From contig NC_079234.1 of the NCBI RefSeq assembly GCF_028502605.1, positions 5,146,001 to 5,210,000 of the forward strand: a stretch of 64,000 nt of DNA. Direction: 5' to 3'. This document shows, piece after piece, positions 1-11,534 of the stretch (positions are counted from its first letter, which is position 1; each line of letters opens with the position of its first letter). Both the position numbers and the translations under genes were made by a program. The DNA comes from Trichoderma breve. Its lineage: Eukaryota > Ascomycota > Sordariomycetes > Hypocreales > Hypocreaceae. The notes below the pieces were generated by a model that searched no databases, was not told the DNA's origin, and saw only the letters and a list, made by a program, of their open reading frames with translations.

Positions 1-962
1 CAGCAAGATGCCGAGTTGCAGGTACCTACGTACCCCCCCAACTAGTGGAATTAGGCTCTCTCCTCTACCCCAAGCCTGGATTTCCATCGATTTTCCCACT
101 GCTCTCTCTTCGCCCTACAATCCCTCTTCTCCCGCCTTGTCACATTCACCTCATCCTTCCCTCCTCTCACCTTCTCAACCCTGTCGCGGAAGCCATTTTG
201 TTTTTGTCTTCTCGCAGAGTTGCTCTTCGGTTCTCTCTCCACTCTTTCCCTTTCGATTCTCAACTTCGGTTTTCGAGATTCCGCCTTGGATTCACGCTAT
301 CCGCCACTCTCGTGTCTTGACCGGGCCGCTCACAACAATTTCTGCTGGCAGCCCGTCATATCCCTCTCGCTGCTTACCCGCCGACTCTTACCCTTTCACA
401 ACGTCGACGACAGACCGATATCCTCCATTCGGCGATCCCTGTCGACCTTGGCTCGGAATTTCCATCGCCAACCATCTCCCATCAGCTCTTTTGCATCGCA
501 TCTGAGGCAAGCCTTGTTGTTTACCACCACAACATCGATACGTTAGCGCCTGGAACCCAGGACTTCACAACACACGCCGCGCCCTCAGCTCACGCCCACC
601 TCTGATATTGAGCGCATGTGCGACCCGACTGTCTGTCCCGATCGCGGCCCAAGAATTTGCGAGGGTGCATTCCCTACGGGGATAGTATAGGCAGCTTTGG
701 AGGCTATCGAGGCACCTTGCAGCGTTCTTTTGACGGCTACTTGCTTATCGGCCTAGGAGACCGTCCATCTGCTTTTCCACCCGCCCACCTTATCCCACCG
801 GCACCGTATCTGCCCAAAAGAACTACCTTCCCAAAACATCGATTGGTCGATTCTCTCCCGAATCAACCTCCATCGCGATATTCGACCTCTGTCCGACTTA
901 GTTGGGATAGCGACTAGCTCTCGAGCCGGCTTGGAGCGTGTCTGGCGCAAACTCAAGCGGCC
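1..962 (+). promoter_or_regulatory. Upstream region and probable 5' leader of the Med15 gene
   Basis: No convincing coding sequence. The stretch is rich in pyrimidine runs on the + strand (about 60-270 and 770-860), typical of fungal promoters and long 5' leaders. Open frames exist here but they are low-complexity Ser/Pro/Leu translations of CT-rich DNA with no domain signature. The coding start is taken as the ATG at 963, which leads into a recognisable KIX domain. Confidence 0.5.
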
Positions 963-3900
963 ATGGCTGCCAATATGCAGCACATGGCTGGGGGAGGCCC
1001 GATGATTCCTCAACAAATGCGAAAGCCAACGCCTAATCAGCTACAGCAGATTGTTTTTCAGAATATCCAGCAAAATACACCACCAATGAATGGCATGACG
1101 TGGCAGTCAAGCTTCTCTGCCAACGAACGGATGGGCAAAACATTAGACCTGTACGTACCCCAAGCCTTGGTCCACGGAAATTGCCGATAAAAGTATAAGT
1201 GAACTAACTTTTACCTCTAGAATATCTAATATATCCCTGGCAATGGGTGGCCTCGACTACAACCGGGCAACTGATTTTGGTTGCCAATTCGAACGAGAAG
1301 TGTTTCACAAATCACCCACAAAAGTGCGTATCAATGGCTCTCAAAGAAAAGAAAGGAGAAGTGAAAGGAGAAGTGAAAGGAGAAGTGAAAGGAGAACCCC
1401 CTTTGGCTAACATAACGAATTTAGGAAGCATACGACCAAGCCATGGCTAACAAAATCATGGACTTCTTCAAGAAGCGACAAGCAAATGAGCCCAACCTTC
1501 AGAACAGCATCAACGCCAACGCCCAAGCACAAGCCCATGCCCACGCTCAAGCCCAGGCTCAGGCTCAGGCACAGGCTCAGGCCCAAGCCCAAGCCCAAGC
1601 TCAGGCGCTGATGTTGCAAGCTCAGATGGGACGTGGTGCCGGACAGACTCCCCAACAGGGATTTCAGCATATGCAAAACATGCAGGCAAACCAGATGCCA
1701 CAGCAGCAGCCTCAACAACCTCAACAGCCACTGTTTCAGCAACAACAAATCGCTATGGGCATGGCAGGTCAAGGCGGCCGCGGCATGGGGCCTAATCAAC
1801 AGGCCATGGGCATGCCAGGCGCCCCTAATAGGCCAACACTCTCTGTTGAGATGGCGAGGCTGGGACCTGCTGATAGGACCAAGGTCAACGAACTTGCAAC
1901 CAAGCTGATGAATCAAGCCACGGAACAGCAGAGAGCCAGCACACGAATGCACTTGCAATCGAGGCTTAGCGCTCAGCAGCTTGCTGAATTCCACGCGCAA
2001 GCGAAGGACCCTCTTCTTTGGTGGTACCAACATCAAGCCTTCCAGGCTCTCAAGCAGTCGTCCCTGAATACCCGATTTCAGCAGCAGCAAAATGGTCCTA
2101 CGAATCAAGCCAACCCTCAGGCCGCCATGATGCAGCAGCAGCACAGCCAGCAAGCACTCCAACAGCAGAGGCAGAATATGATGAACGCTGACCCACAGTC
2201 CATCTCCGCTCACGATTTTTCACAGTTTACTCCCAACATGGAGAGCATCAAGGATCAGCAAATGACCGGCCTCATGGCCCAACAGGCGGGCCAAGTCGTT
2301 GTACCAGCAAGCAATAGCGCTGGAAGAAACACCGCCACTCCTCAGCCTGGAAACCAAAATATTCCCAATCAGCAGGTACAGAACCAGACGCCTCGAGCCG
2401 GCCAGCAACAACAACAGCCACAGCAGGCCAAGCTAAACCAAGCCGCTCAGCAGTCCCAAGCTTTGCAGGCTCAGGCACAAATGAAGATGCAGAATCAGCA
2501 AATAGGAGGAGGCATGGCCACATCGCAGAGCCCAGGCATGAACACGCTGAATACTCCCGTAACAAGGCCCGGTGGCATCAACCCCATGGGACCGCAGGGC
2601 ATGGCGCAAGCTGGCGTCCAATTTGGTGACCAGCGGTTTCACCAAGGGATCCAAAGGCCCAACAATGCCGCATTCAATGCCATGCTTGCCAACATGACCC
2701 CGGAACAAAGGCAAGCCATCAATGGCCTCCCCCAGGAGAAGCTCACCGAAGTTTTGCGGCGGTGGCAGAGTCAGCGCCAGGAGCAGATGCAGGCGATGAA
2801 CGGTGGCAATCCGATGATGCAGCAACAGATGGCCAATCGTCCTCCGAACCAGTTTGGTCCAATGGGGGCCAACGTAGGCCCTGGTCCTCAGGCCATGCCT
2901 CAAGGGAATGGCACTGGTGTAGGCAACCAGCAACAGGCAATGCAGATGGGACGTATGGGACCGCCTCAAGGCCCTCAGCTTGCGCTCCTGATGGATTCGA
3001 TGGATTTGCCTCCCAATATCATTAACCAAATCACTGGCTTGCCCGTAGAGGTTAAGAAGTGGAGAGATTTGAAGGCATGGATCACCCAAAACAACAACAA
3101 CGTTCAACCACATGTCCGCAATCAGCTGCTGGCTCTTCAGCAGAAGCAATTCCAGGTCCTTATGCAGAGGCGGGCCGGCAATCTACCTCAGCAACCGGGA
3201 CAGGCTCTCAACATGAATCCAAATATGCCCATGCAAATGGCCGCTAACCAGCAAGCAAACATGCAGCGACCGATGCCAGGCAATATACCTCCACAGCTGC
3301 TTCAGGTATCAGCTCAGGAGATGATGCATATTCGGAGTCAGAAGCCTGGGTTGGTCAACGTCCCCGACGATCAACTCCGGAATATGATTCTCCAGATGAA
3401 GAGGACTAGCTGGCAGCAGCAACAGCAGTCGTTGAGAGTCCAGCAGGTTCAGGCAGCGCAACTTCAGGCTAACCAGCAACAACCTACACCGAACCACATG
3501 CCTGGGGTTCAAGGTCCCATGATGCTTCAGCAGCAGCCCCAACCCAATCTCACTCCCCAAACTCAGGCGCAGACGATGCCAAATGCCATGAGCCAGACTG
3601 CCTCGATGCAAGCGAACAACCAGAAGCAGCAGCCAAACGCAAACCAGAACCAGACGCGCAACAACCAATCCCAGCCCCCGAAAAACCTCAAGCGTCCTAA
3701 CCCAGACGACAGTGCTGATACTGCCAGCGCGAAAGCTCCCACGCCCGCCGCACGACCGGCGGCGGTACCGCCACAGCCAGCCCAGCAGCCAATCCAGAGG
3801 ATGGGACCCAAGTTCAACAACTTTACGCCGCTTACACCTCAGCAGGAAGCATCCTTGACTCCCGAACAGAGAGCTAGATATGAACAGATCCTGAAGACCC

Positions 3901-5657
3901 ACGGCAAGGTGCCAGCCGCGAACACAGGAGCCGCTGGCGATTCCCTCAACCGCCTCAAGCTTATTGGGCAAGAAGAGCAGAGACAATTTAGCCAAGAACA
4001 GATGGTGGACATTCCAATGGGCCCCGAAGAATATGCGGAAACTGCGCAGAAGCTGAAGCGAATCGTCTCGGACATGAGCAAGGTCGGACGTGGACTGAGC
4101 AAATGGTACGCCATCACACAAGATGATGCACGTGCCAAGATGTTCTTTAGAACTGTAAGTTGATGGCTAGGAATGTTGTTCTCCAGGATTAATGCTAACT
4201 TTGGATAATAGCGACTGCGTATCATTAAGCAACACGTCGATGGCGAACAGATGGAGGCAATGAAGGACGTTTTCAGTATCCGCTCATCCGATTTGGACCA
4301 AGCTCGCGCTATGCTGGAGAGTATGGCCAAGGACTTGGCGGCCAGCGTAATAGGCCGGCACATGATGAAGCCCGGTGCGCAGGCGCCAGGTCAGCAGCAG
4401 GGCCAACAAATGAAGCAATTATCTCTACAGCAGCAGCAGCAACAGCAGGCGCAGCAACAGGCACAGCAGCAGGCTCAGCAACAAGCTCAACAGGCTCAAC
4501 AGCAGACACAACAAAAGAACCAGCAAGCACACCCCGCTCCGTTGAACGCTGCCAACCTAGAGAAGAATGCGCAGGCGTTGAATAAGTTGAACCAGCAGAA
4601 ACAAGCCAACAAAGCAGGCCAGCCCCCTCCTGCACCGACGACAACCCAACCGCCTTTCCCATTCGGGGCAACTTCGCCTCATGGTAACCCGAGCTATATG
4701 AGCAAGCCGAAGGACCTCAACCTGCAGCTACCGCCCGCTCGCAAGAAGCAAAAGATTGCCAGTGGACAACAGTCTGGTCAGTCGTCTCAGGGAGCCACCC
4801 CCTCACCACAGATCGCAAAGAATGTCTCTCCCGATATGCGCCGCCCTCAAGGCACTCCAAAGCCCGTAATCCTCTGCACTGAGCCGGACTGCGATATGTC
4901 TTATGTTGGCTTCCATAGCGAACAAGCCCTCCAGAATCACATCGAAGAAGAGCATACCAAGCCCAAGGAAGATCCGGTCAAATTCTTGCAAGAGAACCTC
5001 GCGCTGGCATTGGGCCTAGAAATTGACGGCAGCGTCAAAAAGGAGCAGAAGGCCGTGGATGGTGCCCAAGCCATGAGCGCATCCACATCAAAGCAGGGCC
5101 AAGGTTCCGGAAACATTGCCGGCACACCCATGTCGCAGGATGGCACAGGCATGAAGAGGTCGGTCAGCTCAATGAGCAAAGATGCCAAGGCTGGTGTCAA
5201 GTCGGATTCAGGCACGAAGCCGGGTGACGGCAAGCAGACCAGTGACGTTACGAAAGTAGATCCGTGGGCCAGCTCGACCATTGACCCTCAGACGTTACTC
5301 CAGAATTTGGGTTTCGAACATGGACTACCGGCCGCCAGCCATGATGCCAAGATACTCAAGATGCTCACACCAAAGGGTACGCCAGACTCGGGCAAGGACG
5401 TTGCGAGCGAGCCCAACAGTGATATTTCTGAAGGTGCTGCCCTTGACATTGAGGTGTTTTGGCGCAGCCTAGAACATGATCCCATGAGCGAGTTTCACGC
5501 TGCTAATTATGACGGAAATCTACCTGACGAAGCCCTGGCCTTACTCCAACCAGTTCTATTGAATAGACGGCCGGGCGTTCCAGATTGGGATTCTATGCAA
5601 ACGGACTTTACAAAGCCGTTTGAGTTTGATCTGAGCCACTACTCGATGGATTGTTGA
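963..5657 (+). CDS. MED15: Mediator tail subunit Med15/Gal11-like, KIX domain, glutamine-rich
   Basis: Join 963-1150, 1221-1323, 1425-4154, 4212-5657; 1488 aa. All three introns have GT-AG ends and keep the frame. Splicing the first three exons creates a KIX-type helical domain at about residues 46-115 (from WQSSFSANERM to FFKKRQANEPN). KIX domains of Med15/Gal11 receive activation domains of transcription factors in the nucleus and pass the signal to Mediator and RNA polymerase II. The rest is mostly disordered Gln/Met/Asn/Pro sequence with an Ala-Gln/Ala-His run after residue 120 and a second poly-Gln block around residue 1080. A C2H2-like finger (C1229, C1234, H1250, H1255) lies in the C-terminal third; it is described separately as an observation. 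The length fits filamentous-fungal Med15. The family call rests on KIX plus composition, since the tail has little positional conservation. Confidence 0.86.
1351..1396 (+). repeat. Purine-only 12-bp tandem repeat inside Med15 intron 2
   Basis: Three perfect GTGAAAGGAGAA units (1361-1372, 1373-1384, 1385-1396) follow a partial unit (1351-1360). The array makes up nearly half of the 101-bp intron (1324-1424). It lies between the donor GTGCGT and the branch-like CTAAC just before the TTAG acceptor. If the intron were retained, the Med15 frame would stop shortly after the array. Confidence 0.9.
1519..1608 (+). repeat. Coding hexamer array (GCNCAR)n in Med15
   Basis: A run of Ala-Gln codon pairs, with two Ala-His pairs, written by degenerate GCNCAR hexamers. 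The mix of GCC/GCT/GCA and CAA/CAG codons indicates an old, diverged array rather than a fresh slippage event. It forms a low-complexity spacer directly after the KIX domain. Confidence 0.85.
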
Positions 5658-7598
5658 AGCAAACAGTTTTTTGTCTTTTGTTTTTATCTATTTTTGTCCC
5701 TCCCCTTAGCGAAAGCGATTTGAACTTGGAGAACAACCATACGTATACCGTTGCGGGAAAAGCAAAGAGTCAAAGGATCTTTTATATATACCAGTTTTTT
5801 TTTCTTCTCGTTTTGTCCACTTGTTCCATTTTACGTCTCTCTATCTCGGTTTTTGTTTCTATGGAGCCCAGGACCCAGGATATATACCCAGCGTTATGAT
5901 ATGACTGATATCGCAGTGGTTTGTTTATTGGACAACAGGCGAAGAAGGGGGGTTCACAATTCTGAAAAAGAAAAAACGAAAAAAATCAAGAAAAAAAAAA
6001 ACATCTGGAGCAAGGAGGGCGCGACTGGCGTTGGGACAAGGAGGCAACGGATGCTATTGAGCGGAAACACGCGTGACCTTAGAGGTCATTTTCTGTTTCT
6101 TTTGCCACGGCCGTTTTCTTTTCAAGTTGTTGCTTTTTTTAACGTGACGAGATGGGGAGGGGTTTGCGAGGGAGCGGTGGATAATATAGCGATTTACATG
6201 ACGAATATGAGTCTAATTCGGAACAAGTGAGAATTCTACGAGATCTGTGTCTTTTGCTCTTCTATCGTGCATGTCTTGCAATGCTGTTGACGTAGGATGG
6301 ACTGGCTGGTCCGTTTTCATGACATTCTCAGGAAGGGAGTTGAGAAAAACGCCATTGATTCCGTTCAAGTTCAACAGCTGGTCATTATTGGAGCTGGCGA
6401 CTTGACAAATATTGTCCCGTCGTACACTTTACACTTACATAGAGCTAGAGTTATGGCCTTGGTTACGTAAGGATAGCAAAGTCTTTGGTGTTTTTGCATG
6501 TGACCGGATCCGATGCCGATGAGGGGAGGGGGATCAGATCAGATCAATGGAGTCTGCATGCTTAGGTTAGGTGTGTTGGTGTGTGTGATTTTTCCCCCCA
6601 AATTTAGCGCCGAGATGTCAAAGAAGCTTCTGCTTTTCCCCACTGCCTTAACTTGCCCGTTTTTTTTTCTCGTGGCTTCTTTCGAGGTTGGGGGCGCTAG
6701 GCTTGATGGGGGATGGAGGGGAGCAGCATCCCGACGACACGGTTCCGTTTTGACGGGAAGGAAGGACGCGGCGAGGTGGGAGGGGGGCTAGACTTGATGC
6801 GGTATAGACAGGGGAGAATAGTTAGGTACATGCTATGGAAGCTCTTTATTTTATTTTATTTTCGAGTGTCTTTATAGAGGAGCTACAGTACCTTACCGTA
6901 ATATATTTGGGAGGGGGAAGAGCAAGCAAGAATGAAAGGAAGAAATAAACTATACAAAGATACAACTCCGTTCCCCCTCCGTTCCTGTGCTTTCGCGGCG
7001 GGCAGGGCAGGTGGGGCGTTTCGGGGTGCGGTCGCGCCTGGACAAGCCGCGTGAGGAACGAGGTTGGTCTCTAAGCCGAGCCGGAGGGGGACATGGTTAA
7101 GCGTCTGGGGTTTATTTACTTTTTTTATTTCATCACCATCTTCTTTCTTCTTTTTGGCGTGCTTTGGCAGCATCCTCGTCGTTTCTGTCGTCTGTGTCGC
7201 GTTTTTTTCTTTTCCCCTCACTGATTGTGTGGTGATTTGCGAACTATTATCATCTCCATTGGCGCTTTGGTCTCTTGTGTCGTGCCGTCTCCAAAGCAGC
7301 ACAATACCTACATACTTGAGTGCTCGGCAAACAACGGGCTTTCCGCGAGGTCTTTGGTGCCTTGGACACGCCAATTGCATTGCCTGCTACTTTTTCAGTA
7401 GGACAATTGTATACCAAACGTATCAATTGTTCTAGATACTGGTGTCTATCTGTGTCGATTCCTCTGCGCATACCCGCACACGCGATCTTGCACTGCCGCT
7501 AACACAAGCGCGACGTATCTTTCTCTCTTGCCGCGCTCTGGTCTTGTTTATTCAGACATATTCCCTCTTCTCTAGACTTTGGGCTACTTGGAAACACA
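5658..7598. other. Gene-free stretch: Med15 3' region and Whi5-type gene leader
   Basis: Begins with T-rich then A-rich DNA after the Med15 stop (poly-A-like runs near 5963-6000), as expected for a 3' UTR and termination region. A TTTTA run lies at about 6846-6862. The second half (about 7100-7590) is pyrimidine-rich on the + strand and probably the promoter/leader of the gene starting at 7599. A 165-codon minus-strand frame at 6883-7380 has no recognisable domain and is not called. Confidence 0.5.
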
Positions 7599-8727
7599 AT
7601 GGAAGCTGTCTCGTCGCCCATGAAACGACGCGCCGTGCTCGGCTCTCTGGACGCGAACGCGGCCTTGTCAACAACACCAATCGCAAGCAAAATGATCATG
7701 ATGGGGTCGTCAATGCTGCTGACGCCGTCGGCTCTGCTAGTGAGCAGCCCATTGATTGGGAGCGAGTCGTCAAAGGGAAAGAAGCGGACTGCGGGGGAAG
7801 ACGAGGAGGGAGTGGTGGATGAGAGCCCGGTGCCGAAGAAGACGTGTGTTGATGGGGTGAGCAGGCTTTCTCTTTTGTTTACTTTGTCTTGATGTTTCTT
7901 GCGTACTCGCCGTTCCTTGGCCATGCTATTCCACGTAATAGCAGAAACAACAACAACACAGCCAATCCGTACGGTTGGCTTGACACTGTTGCTGACGGAG
8001 AAATATGTATAGGCTACGCGATCGAGGTCGCCCAGTCTTGAGACAAGTTCCCTGTTTGATAGCTCGGCCGGAGATGCTTCCTGGACGACGGCAACAGAGC
8101 CAGATGCAACGGCGGCCACAACCTTGCTAGCTGCCACAAGGCCTCGGGCTTTGACCAGGGAACAAGCCAGAGAGGTAAGATCTTCCTCTCCACGTGCTCC
8201 CTCATGTCTCCTCGTATAGTAAGAATGTGAATTAACAAAGCGTCACCCTCGCCATGCAGAAGGCAGAAATCCTCCGTCTACGCCTCGGACTCGCGGGTTA
8301 CAAGCTACGCACCGGCCAAACCTCCGTCCCCCTCTCCGAACTCCAGCGCAAGCCTCTCCCGCCATCGACCGCGACGCGCAGACGAGCGAATACATTTGCC
8401 CATGCGACACGGACGAATACACACACTAGGGTTCGAAGCGTGGACTCGATCCCTCATGTGCCCGTGTTATCGCAGGAATCATCAGTGCTATCGATTAGAT
8501 CAGATGCAGTGACCGTGCCTGCTTCTCAGGAGAGCGTCGTGGTGGAAACAAGAGGCAACACGCCTGATCGTGTCGAAGGGCAGGAGGCGGGGAATGAACG
8601 AGACAAGACTGTTCTGCTCGGCATTAGTGATGTAGATTCTCCTTCTAGAGTCTTTATGTCAAGTCCAGCACCGGCGCCGGTATCGTCACTAAGGAGTACT
8701 TGTACAGAGGACGTGGATAAACTATGA
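7599..8727 (+). CDS. Whi5/Nrm1-type G1/S transcriptional regulator (GTB motif)
   Basis: Join 7599-7856, 8013-8174, 8260-8727; 295 aa, all introns in phase 0. Exon 3 opens at once with the hallmark of the Whi5/Nrm1 family, the GTB motif, at about residues 141-166 (KAEILRLRLGLAGYKLRTGQ, then SVPLSELQ). In yeast this motif binds the SBF/MBF cell-cycle transcription factors, and such proteins hold back G1/S genes until Cdk phosphorylation, or repress them afterwards. The flanks are Ser/Thr/Pro-rich with several SP/TP sites (for example SSPMK near the N terminus and SPVPKK), fitting Cdk control. The protein cannot be assigned to Whi5 versus Nrm1 from sequence alone, so no symbol is given. The ATG at 7599 is the first in frame that gives a plausible short N terminus. 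Confidence 0.8.
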
Positions 8728-9284
8728 GACAGCGGGGTGGTTCTGTTGACTATATCTGTCTTTGTTTTTACTTTGTTTTTGCTTTTTTTCAATCTCGGGA
8801 ACAGGAAATGAAGTATTTCGGGATCCAATTTTGATGTCATGAATACTGTATTGTTATAACAGCTAGACACACAACTCTTTGAATGATGATGATGACGATG
8901 TCATGGCAGCAAAGACGGGAGTTTACACGCAGCGAACAACGAATTGAAGTAGTACAATGACTATATCTGTTTCAATAAAGCGGCTTTTCTACTTTATTTT
9001 AGTCTTTTTTGCGTACCATTTTGTTCAGTCAATGTATGCGCAAGGGCGCATGTCCACACAAGGGCGCACATTCACAGTTCACCATTTTAGAATATCATTG
9101 TCTTGGAGATAATTTTCAGTCATTGTTTCGTGTTTCCCGTCCAAATCCTTCCCGTCAACGCCTGAAACTATCAACTGCCCACTACATGAATGCTTTGCTT
9201 TGCGTTGCGTTATACGCAGCTTATATAAAGTATGTATGCTCTCTGGCAACTTAAAAAAATCTACACAACCTGACTCAACCCTAT
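8728..9284. other. Convergent intergenic region between the Whi5-type and aminopeptidase genes
   Basis: Both flanking genes end here. The DNA is AT-rich with T-runs after 8728 and several AATAAA-like or TTTATT strings, consistent with two facing 3' UTRs. I see no gene. GATGATGATGATGACGATG near 8884 is a short ATG/GAT microsatellite. Confidence 0.5.
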
Positions 9285-10826
9285 TTAATCAACCAGGATC
9301 TTGGGCTCAATCTCGCCATAGCTACCAAAGAACTTGGCAAAAAGCTTGATAGCATTTCCGACGTCCGCCGTGCCGCCCGTCTCACGGATGCTGTGCATGC
9401 TGAGCTGAGGGTTACCCAAGTCGAGCGTGCGCATGCCCAACTTGGCAGCCAGGCCAGGTCCGATGGTGCTGCCGCAGGGCGAGTCGTTGCGGACGACGAA
9501 GAGCTGCAGCGGGACGCCGGCCTTGCGGGCGCACTCCTGGAGCATGACGATGCCGGGCGAGTTTGTGGCGTATCGCTGGTTGGCGTTGATCTTGATGACG
9601 GTGCCGCCGTTGATGGCGGGCTGGTGCGACGACTCGTACTTGCCGGCGTAGTTGGGGTGGACGGCGTGCGCCATGTCGGCGGACACGAGGAACGAGCGGG
9701 AGAGCGTCTGCTCGTAGGCGGTGGCCTCTTCGCCCTCGTGGTGGACGTGCTCGTAGCTGCCGTCGCTGGCGGCGTCACGGTTGCCGGGCAGGACGGACAG
9801 GCGTCGCAGCACCGACGGCAGCAGGTTGGAGTGAGCTCCCTGGGCAGACTGGGAGCCGATCTCCTCGTGGTCGAAGCAGACGGTCAGGCGGATGGTCGAG
9901 TCGGCGTCGAGGGCGTCGGGGGCGCTGACGGAGGAAATGAGGCCCTCGACGGAGCAGTAGGTCATGCCCAGGTTGTCGAGGCGGGGCGAGAAGACAAACT
10001 CGTCGTTGATGCCGCCGATGACGGACTTTTGCGTGTCGTAGAGCACCAGCTCAAAGTCGACAATGGAGGCCACGTCGACGCCGGCCTCGTTGGCAACGAC
10101 GTCGAGAACGGCCGGGTGGTGGCGCACCGTCATCTTCTCCAGCGGCTTAAAGTCCTCGTCCTCCTCCATGGCGTCGTCGCCCTTGGGCTCCTCGGGCTTG
10201 CTCTTGTTCAGCTCGGCAGCGGCAAGGCCCGCAATGGGGAACAGCTCAATCTCGTTGTTGGGCTCAAAGTTTGCCTGTCGGTGCAGGTGGATGGCAAGCG
10301 TAGGAATACGCAACAACGGCTTGTCCACCTTGACCAGCTTCTGGACGACATTGTCGCCCTCGCGCACCATCACACGGCCGGCAAGACTCAGGTCGCGGTC
10401 GAACCACGAGTGCCAGATGCCGCCGCCGTACGTCTCGACGCCGACCTGCAGGTACCCAACGTTGCTCTTCTTGGAGACGGGCTTGACGCGCAGGCAGGGC
10501 GAGTCGGTGTGGGCGCCGACAATGGCGACGGGGTTGCCAGGACGCCATTTGCGGCCAATGGCAAAGGCCACGATGGACGAGCCGTTGCGGGTGAGGTAGT
10601 ATTTGCCGCCGGGGCGGAGGGCCGAAGCCCAAGAGTCGCGCTCGCGGATGAGGGTGAAGCCGGCCTTTTCGAAGAGGGCCGAGGCAGATTTGACGGCGTG
10701 GTAGGCTTGAACAAACTGTTAGATACTAGAACTCAGTAGGAGATGAAGGAGCTGGAAAATATGCATACGAGTGGGAGAAGAGTTGACAAAGTCGACAAAG
10801 TCGAGCGCGGCCTGAGGAGGAGCCAT
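9285..10826 (-). CDS. Aspartyl aminopeptidase, peptidase family M18
   Basis: Join (minus) 10826-10769, 10705-9285; 492 aa. Removing the 63-bp intron 10706-10768 restores the family's N-terminal SSPTPYHAV signature. Binuclear metal-site motifs are present in order: GAHTDSPCLRVKP (H85, D87), CFDHEEIGSQSAQGA with the Glu pair at 300-301, SADMAHAVHPNY (D363, H366), and a C-terminal SMHSIRE motif. Members remove N-terminal Asp/Glu from peptides; the yeast relatives act in cytosol and vacuole (Ape4/Lap4). Length matches the roughly 490-aa cytosolic form. An acidic loop (EEPKGDDAMEEDED, about residues 191-204) is an insertion typical of fungal members. The same frame stays open upstream to an ATG at 11198, so a longer form is possible. 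Confidence 0.93.
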
Positions 10827-11534
10827 GATGAAGGCGGTGGTCGAAAACGGTGCTGATGTTCTGGTTGTTGGGCTGGTAAATGCCAAAGACTGGATTGCTG
10901 TCCTCGACCGTCTCGCTGTCGAAGAGCAGATCATGCAGATTTGTGAACAAGGAAAAATGGGAGGGCAAATCTCAAGAGTGCGGAGAAGTTTCGTTTCTAC
11001 TGGGATGGGATGGATGGAGGGGTTCCAGAGGGGCTCAGGCGGGCGTTGGGCAAAATTGGAAGCTCGAGGTCCAAAAGTTCCCGGAAGCGGCACACTGGAG
11101 GCGGCAGAGCGGGGCCGAGGAGGGCCGTTGAGACCCGCGATAAGGGGAGCGGATAAGACATTGGACAAATGTTGATTCTTTGTGAATATACTCAACAACT
11201 CGCAGTAAAATAGAACAAGAGAAGCGGTAATGGATATAGATGGTTAATCCAGATATTGATAAGCATTAAACAGTAGTTGTCTGTATTCCCCTCTCGATAA
11301 AAATCAAAAAAATCAAAGCAGCTACCAAAAAGACAAACCCACGCTTCCTATCCCTTTTGTGCAAGAAGACCATCCATCTATCAAGATCCCTCCACCAAAA
11401 AAAGCAGTCTAAAAACAAATAAACAAATGAAAAACAAAATGCATCTCACGATCCTAGTCCATATTCCATATTTAACTCCAGCTGCAGATCCAACCACAAC
11501 TCCAATTCCATCACCACAACAACTATACAATACT
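10827..11534. other. Aminopeptidase upstream region and RTA1-like gene 3' flank
   Basis: From 10827 to 11198 the minus strand stays open in the aminopeptidase frame (see findings). From about 11200 to 11530 the DNA becomes AT-rich and is probably promoter plus the 3' UTR of the RTA1-like gene, which lies upstream in the same orientation. No independent gene is seen. Confidence 0.45.

Noticed and set aside
1407..3149. Long minus-strand Leu/His-rich frames in Med15
   Set aside because: They are complements of CAG/CAA-rich DNA (Leu runs opposite Gln runs), a standard artefact.
6883..7380. 165-codon minus frame between Med15 and the Whi5-type gene
   Set aside because: No recognised domain, mixed composition, and it lies over the leader of the next gene on the other strand.
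9393..10739. 448-codon + strand frame opposite the aspartyl aminopeptidase
   Set aside because: It mirrors the codon bias of the minus-strand gene; the translation is Val/Gly/Asp/Ala-rich with no domain, whereas the minus strand carries all M18 motifs.
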